Assembly (NCBI GenBank): GCA_027061995.1
Contig: JAMOUT010000048.1
Location: forward strand, 1 to 46,988
Length of the DNA stretch: 46,988 nt
DNA from: Candidatus Aminicenantota bacterium
Lineage (GTDB): Bacteria > Acidobacteriota > Aminicenantia > JAMOAD01
Direction of reading: 5' to 3'
Positions 45,739-46,988 of the stretch are shown one piece after another. Both the position numbers and the translations under genes were made by a program. How positions within the stretch are numbered: the first letter of the stretch is position 1; each line of letters opens with the position of its first letter. The notes beneath the pieces were generated by a model. That model worked only from the letters and a program-made list of their open reading frames with translations. It ran no database searches and had not been told where the DNA came from.

Positions 45739-46578
45739 ATGTATAACATCATAGAGAAAAAACTAATTGCGGAAAATGAGTATCTTATGAAAATTATTGC
45801 CCCGCGTATAGCAAAAAAAAGAAAAGCGGGACAATTTATCATTTTAATTCCCTCCAAAGGAGATGAGAGAATACCTCTGACTATTGTTGATTCATCTATT
45901 GACGAAGGTTGGATTGAAATTATTTTTCAGGTTGTGGGAGCAACAACTTTCAAATTGTCTTTAAAAGAGGTTGGCGAGGAACTCTACTCATTTGTCGGAC
46001 CTCTCGGAAAACCGACTCATATTGAAAAATGGGGAACAACTGTTATGGTTGGAGGTGGTGTTGGTATAGCCCCTCTGTATCCTATCACAAAGGCTGTTAA
46101 AGAAGCAGGGAATAAGGTAATAACCATTCTCGGCGCAAGAACAAAAAATCTTTTAATCCTTGAAGATAGAATGAAAATCATATCGGATCGTTTTCTTGTT
46201 TATACTGATGACGGAAGTTACGGAGAAAAGGGGTTGGTTACAGATGCTATAAAGAGAGTTGTTGAGGAAGGGGAAGATATAAAACAAGTGATAGCGATAG
46301 GACCTGCCATTATGATGAAATTCGTCTCACTTCTTACAAAAGAATATAATTTCCCGACTCTTGTCAGTTTGAATACGATTATGGTGGATGGAACCGGAAT
46401 GTGCGGAAGCTGTAGAATCTCGGTCGGAGGACAAACAAAATTTGTTTGTGTTGATGGCCCTGAATTTGATGCTCATCAAGTTGATTGGGAAAATATGTTA
46501 AAAAGAGCAACCGTTTACAAAGAACAGGAAAAAGTTGCCTATGAAAAATTATTAAAAGAATATCAAAAAGGAAATTAA
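45739..46578 (+). CDS. nfnA: NfnA: FAD- and [2Fe-2S]-containing subunit of NADH-dependent ferredoxin:NADP+ reductase
   Basis: This 279-residue ferredoxin-NADP reductase-like subunit has an FAD domain (DERIPLTIVDSS), a nucleotide domain with GGGVGIAPLYPITKA, and a C-terminal [2Fe-2S] site formed by VDGTGMCGSC and FVCVDG (one Asp, three Cys, as in NfnA). With NfnB it bifurcates electrons between NADPH, NAD+ and ferredoxin in strict anaerobes. Sulfide dehydrogenase subunit is an older name for close relatives. nfnB begins 10 nt downstream. Confidence 0.9.
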   Translation: MYNIIEKKLIAENEYLMKIIAPRIAKKRKAGQFIILIPSKGDERIPLTIVDSSIDEGWIEIIFQVVGATTFKLSLKEVGEELYSFVGPLGKPTHIEKWGTTVMVGGGVGIAPLYPITKAVKEAGNKVITILGARTKNLLILEDRMKIISDRFLVYTDDGSYGEKGLVTDAIKRVVEEGEDIKQVIAIGPAIMMKFVSLLTKEYNFPTLVSLNTIMVDGTGMCGSCRISVGGQTKFVCVDGPEFDAHQVDWENMLKRATVYKEQEKVAYEKLLKEYQKGN

Positions 46579-46588
46579 GGAGGAGAAA

Positions 46589-46988
46589 ATGTCAAAAGAA
46601 AACATAGATAAAATAATTCAGGAAATAAATATCGAAAGAAAAGAGGAGTGGAGAGCTGTTCTAAGAAAAAGTATCAGAGCAAAAGCAAGAGGAGAGGTTG
46701 ACAGGCATCATATGATAGAAAGGGAACCTAATGTAAGAAACAAGGTTTTCGAAGAGGTTAATCTCGGTTATACCGAAGAACTCGCTATTGCGGAAGCAAA
46801 GAGATGTCTTGATTGTCCCTCTCCGACCTGTGTTCAGGGATGCCCTGTGGCAGTTAAAATCCCGAGTTTTATAAAATTGGTTGAAGAAAGGAAATTTCTT
46901 GAAGCTGCGAAAAAAATCAAAGAAACAAATTCTTTTCCCGCGGTTTGCGGAAGAGTATGTCCTCAGGAAGATCAATGTGAAGGAAATT
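46589..46988 (+). CDS. nfnB: NfnB: GltD-like FAD/[4Fe-4S] subunit (partial, runs off the window)
   Basis: The first 133 residues are visible. The N-terminal iron-sulfur domain has C73, C76, C81 and C85, and then C120, C124 and C130, the ligand pattern for two [4Fe-4S] clusters in glutamate synthase small-subunit-like proteins. TAAGGAGGAG precedes the ATG. The adjacency to nfnA decides NfnB over a glutamate synthase subunit. The NADPH and FAD domains lie beyond the right edge. Confidence 0.88.
   Translation, partial: MSKENIDKIIQEINIERKEEWRAVLRKSIRAKARGEVDRHHMIEREPNVRNKVFEEVNLGYTEELAIAEAKRCLDCPSPTCVQGCPVAVKIPSFIKLVEERKFLEAAKKIKETNSFPAVCGRVCPQEDQCEGN

Overview
The window is a compact, AT-rich bacterial chromosome segment with about 43 protein genes, four tRNAs and no visible phage, insertion sequence or CRISPR array. 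It looks like an anaerobic, diderm bacterium. Evidence for two membranes is the outer-membrane beta-barrel proteins (2-91 partial, 25160-25804), lipoprotein processing genes (lspA, lgt) with a lipobox protein (40160-41665), and mpl for diaminopimelate-type peptidoglycan recycling. Evidence for anaerobic metabolism is the NfnAB pair at the right edge. The phylum cannot be fixed from the sequence. The gene mix and base composition would fit an uncultured, amino-acid-fermenting candidate lineage, but that is a guess.

Layout. 1-2336 (+): tail of an outer-membrane protein, a sugar-nucleotide epimerase and an Rsm22-type methyltransferase. 2339-3804 (-): def-fmt. 3891-4067 (-): a possible 58-residue membrane protein. 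4155-6074 (+): groES-groEL, ended by a terminator. 6266-14967 (+): a long tightly overlapping run remA-like, gmk, coaBC, udg, priA, then ileS-lspA-lgt. 14962-20412 (-): two moeA paralogues and a membrane-embedded spermidine-synthase-like protein. 20692-28212 (+): tRNA-Ser-mutS, an M20 peptidase, cutA, a beta-barrel protein, a class II aldolase, a Yip1 protein, a periplasmic thioredoxin and thiE. 28188-36915 (-): DUF362-hisS-FIST-mpl, then an oxidoreductase with a Na+-symporter, then tRNA-Arg-tRNA-Lys-MATE. 37122-42088 (+): M50 protease, trpS, scpA, scpB, a TPR lipoprotein, tRNA-Pro and acylphosphatase. 42205-45506 (-): dnaK and a flippase. 45739-46988 (+): nfnA and the start of nfnB.

Expression signals are unusually readable. 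Sixteen sigma70-like promoters can be placed by eye, all with a 17-nt spacer. Two of them (def, M50 protease) put the expected transcription start on or within a few bases of the ATG, so those mRNAs look leaderless. Each of the three tRNA loci is followed 8-15 nt later by a co-oriented protein gene without a ribosome binding site (mutS, MATE, acylphosphatase). Removal of the tRNA would leave a near-leaderless mRNA. The groE and dnaK promoters share a TGACA-TGTCA inverted repeat over the -35 box and carry no CIRCE element, suggesting one dedicated heat-shock repressor. The PriA homologue keeps the overall fold and most zinc ligands but has lost its helicase motifs.

Most genes are housekeeping: translation (fmt, def, ileS, hisS, trpS, Rsm22), protein folding, chromosome segregation (scpAB), repair (mutS, udg) and envelope maintenance. 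No metabolic island or defence system was found. The most notable observations concern gene expression architecture and the degenerate primosomal protein.
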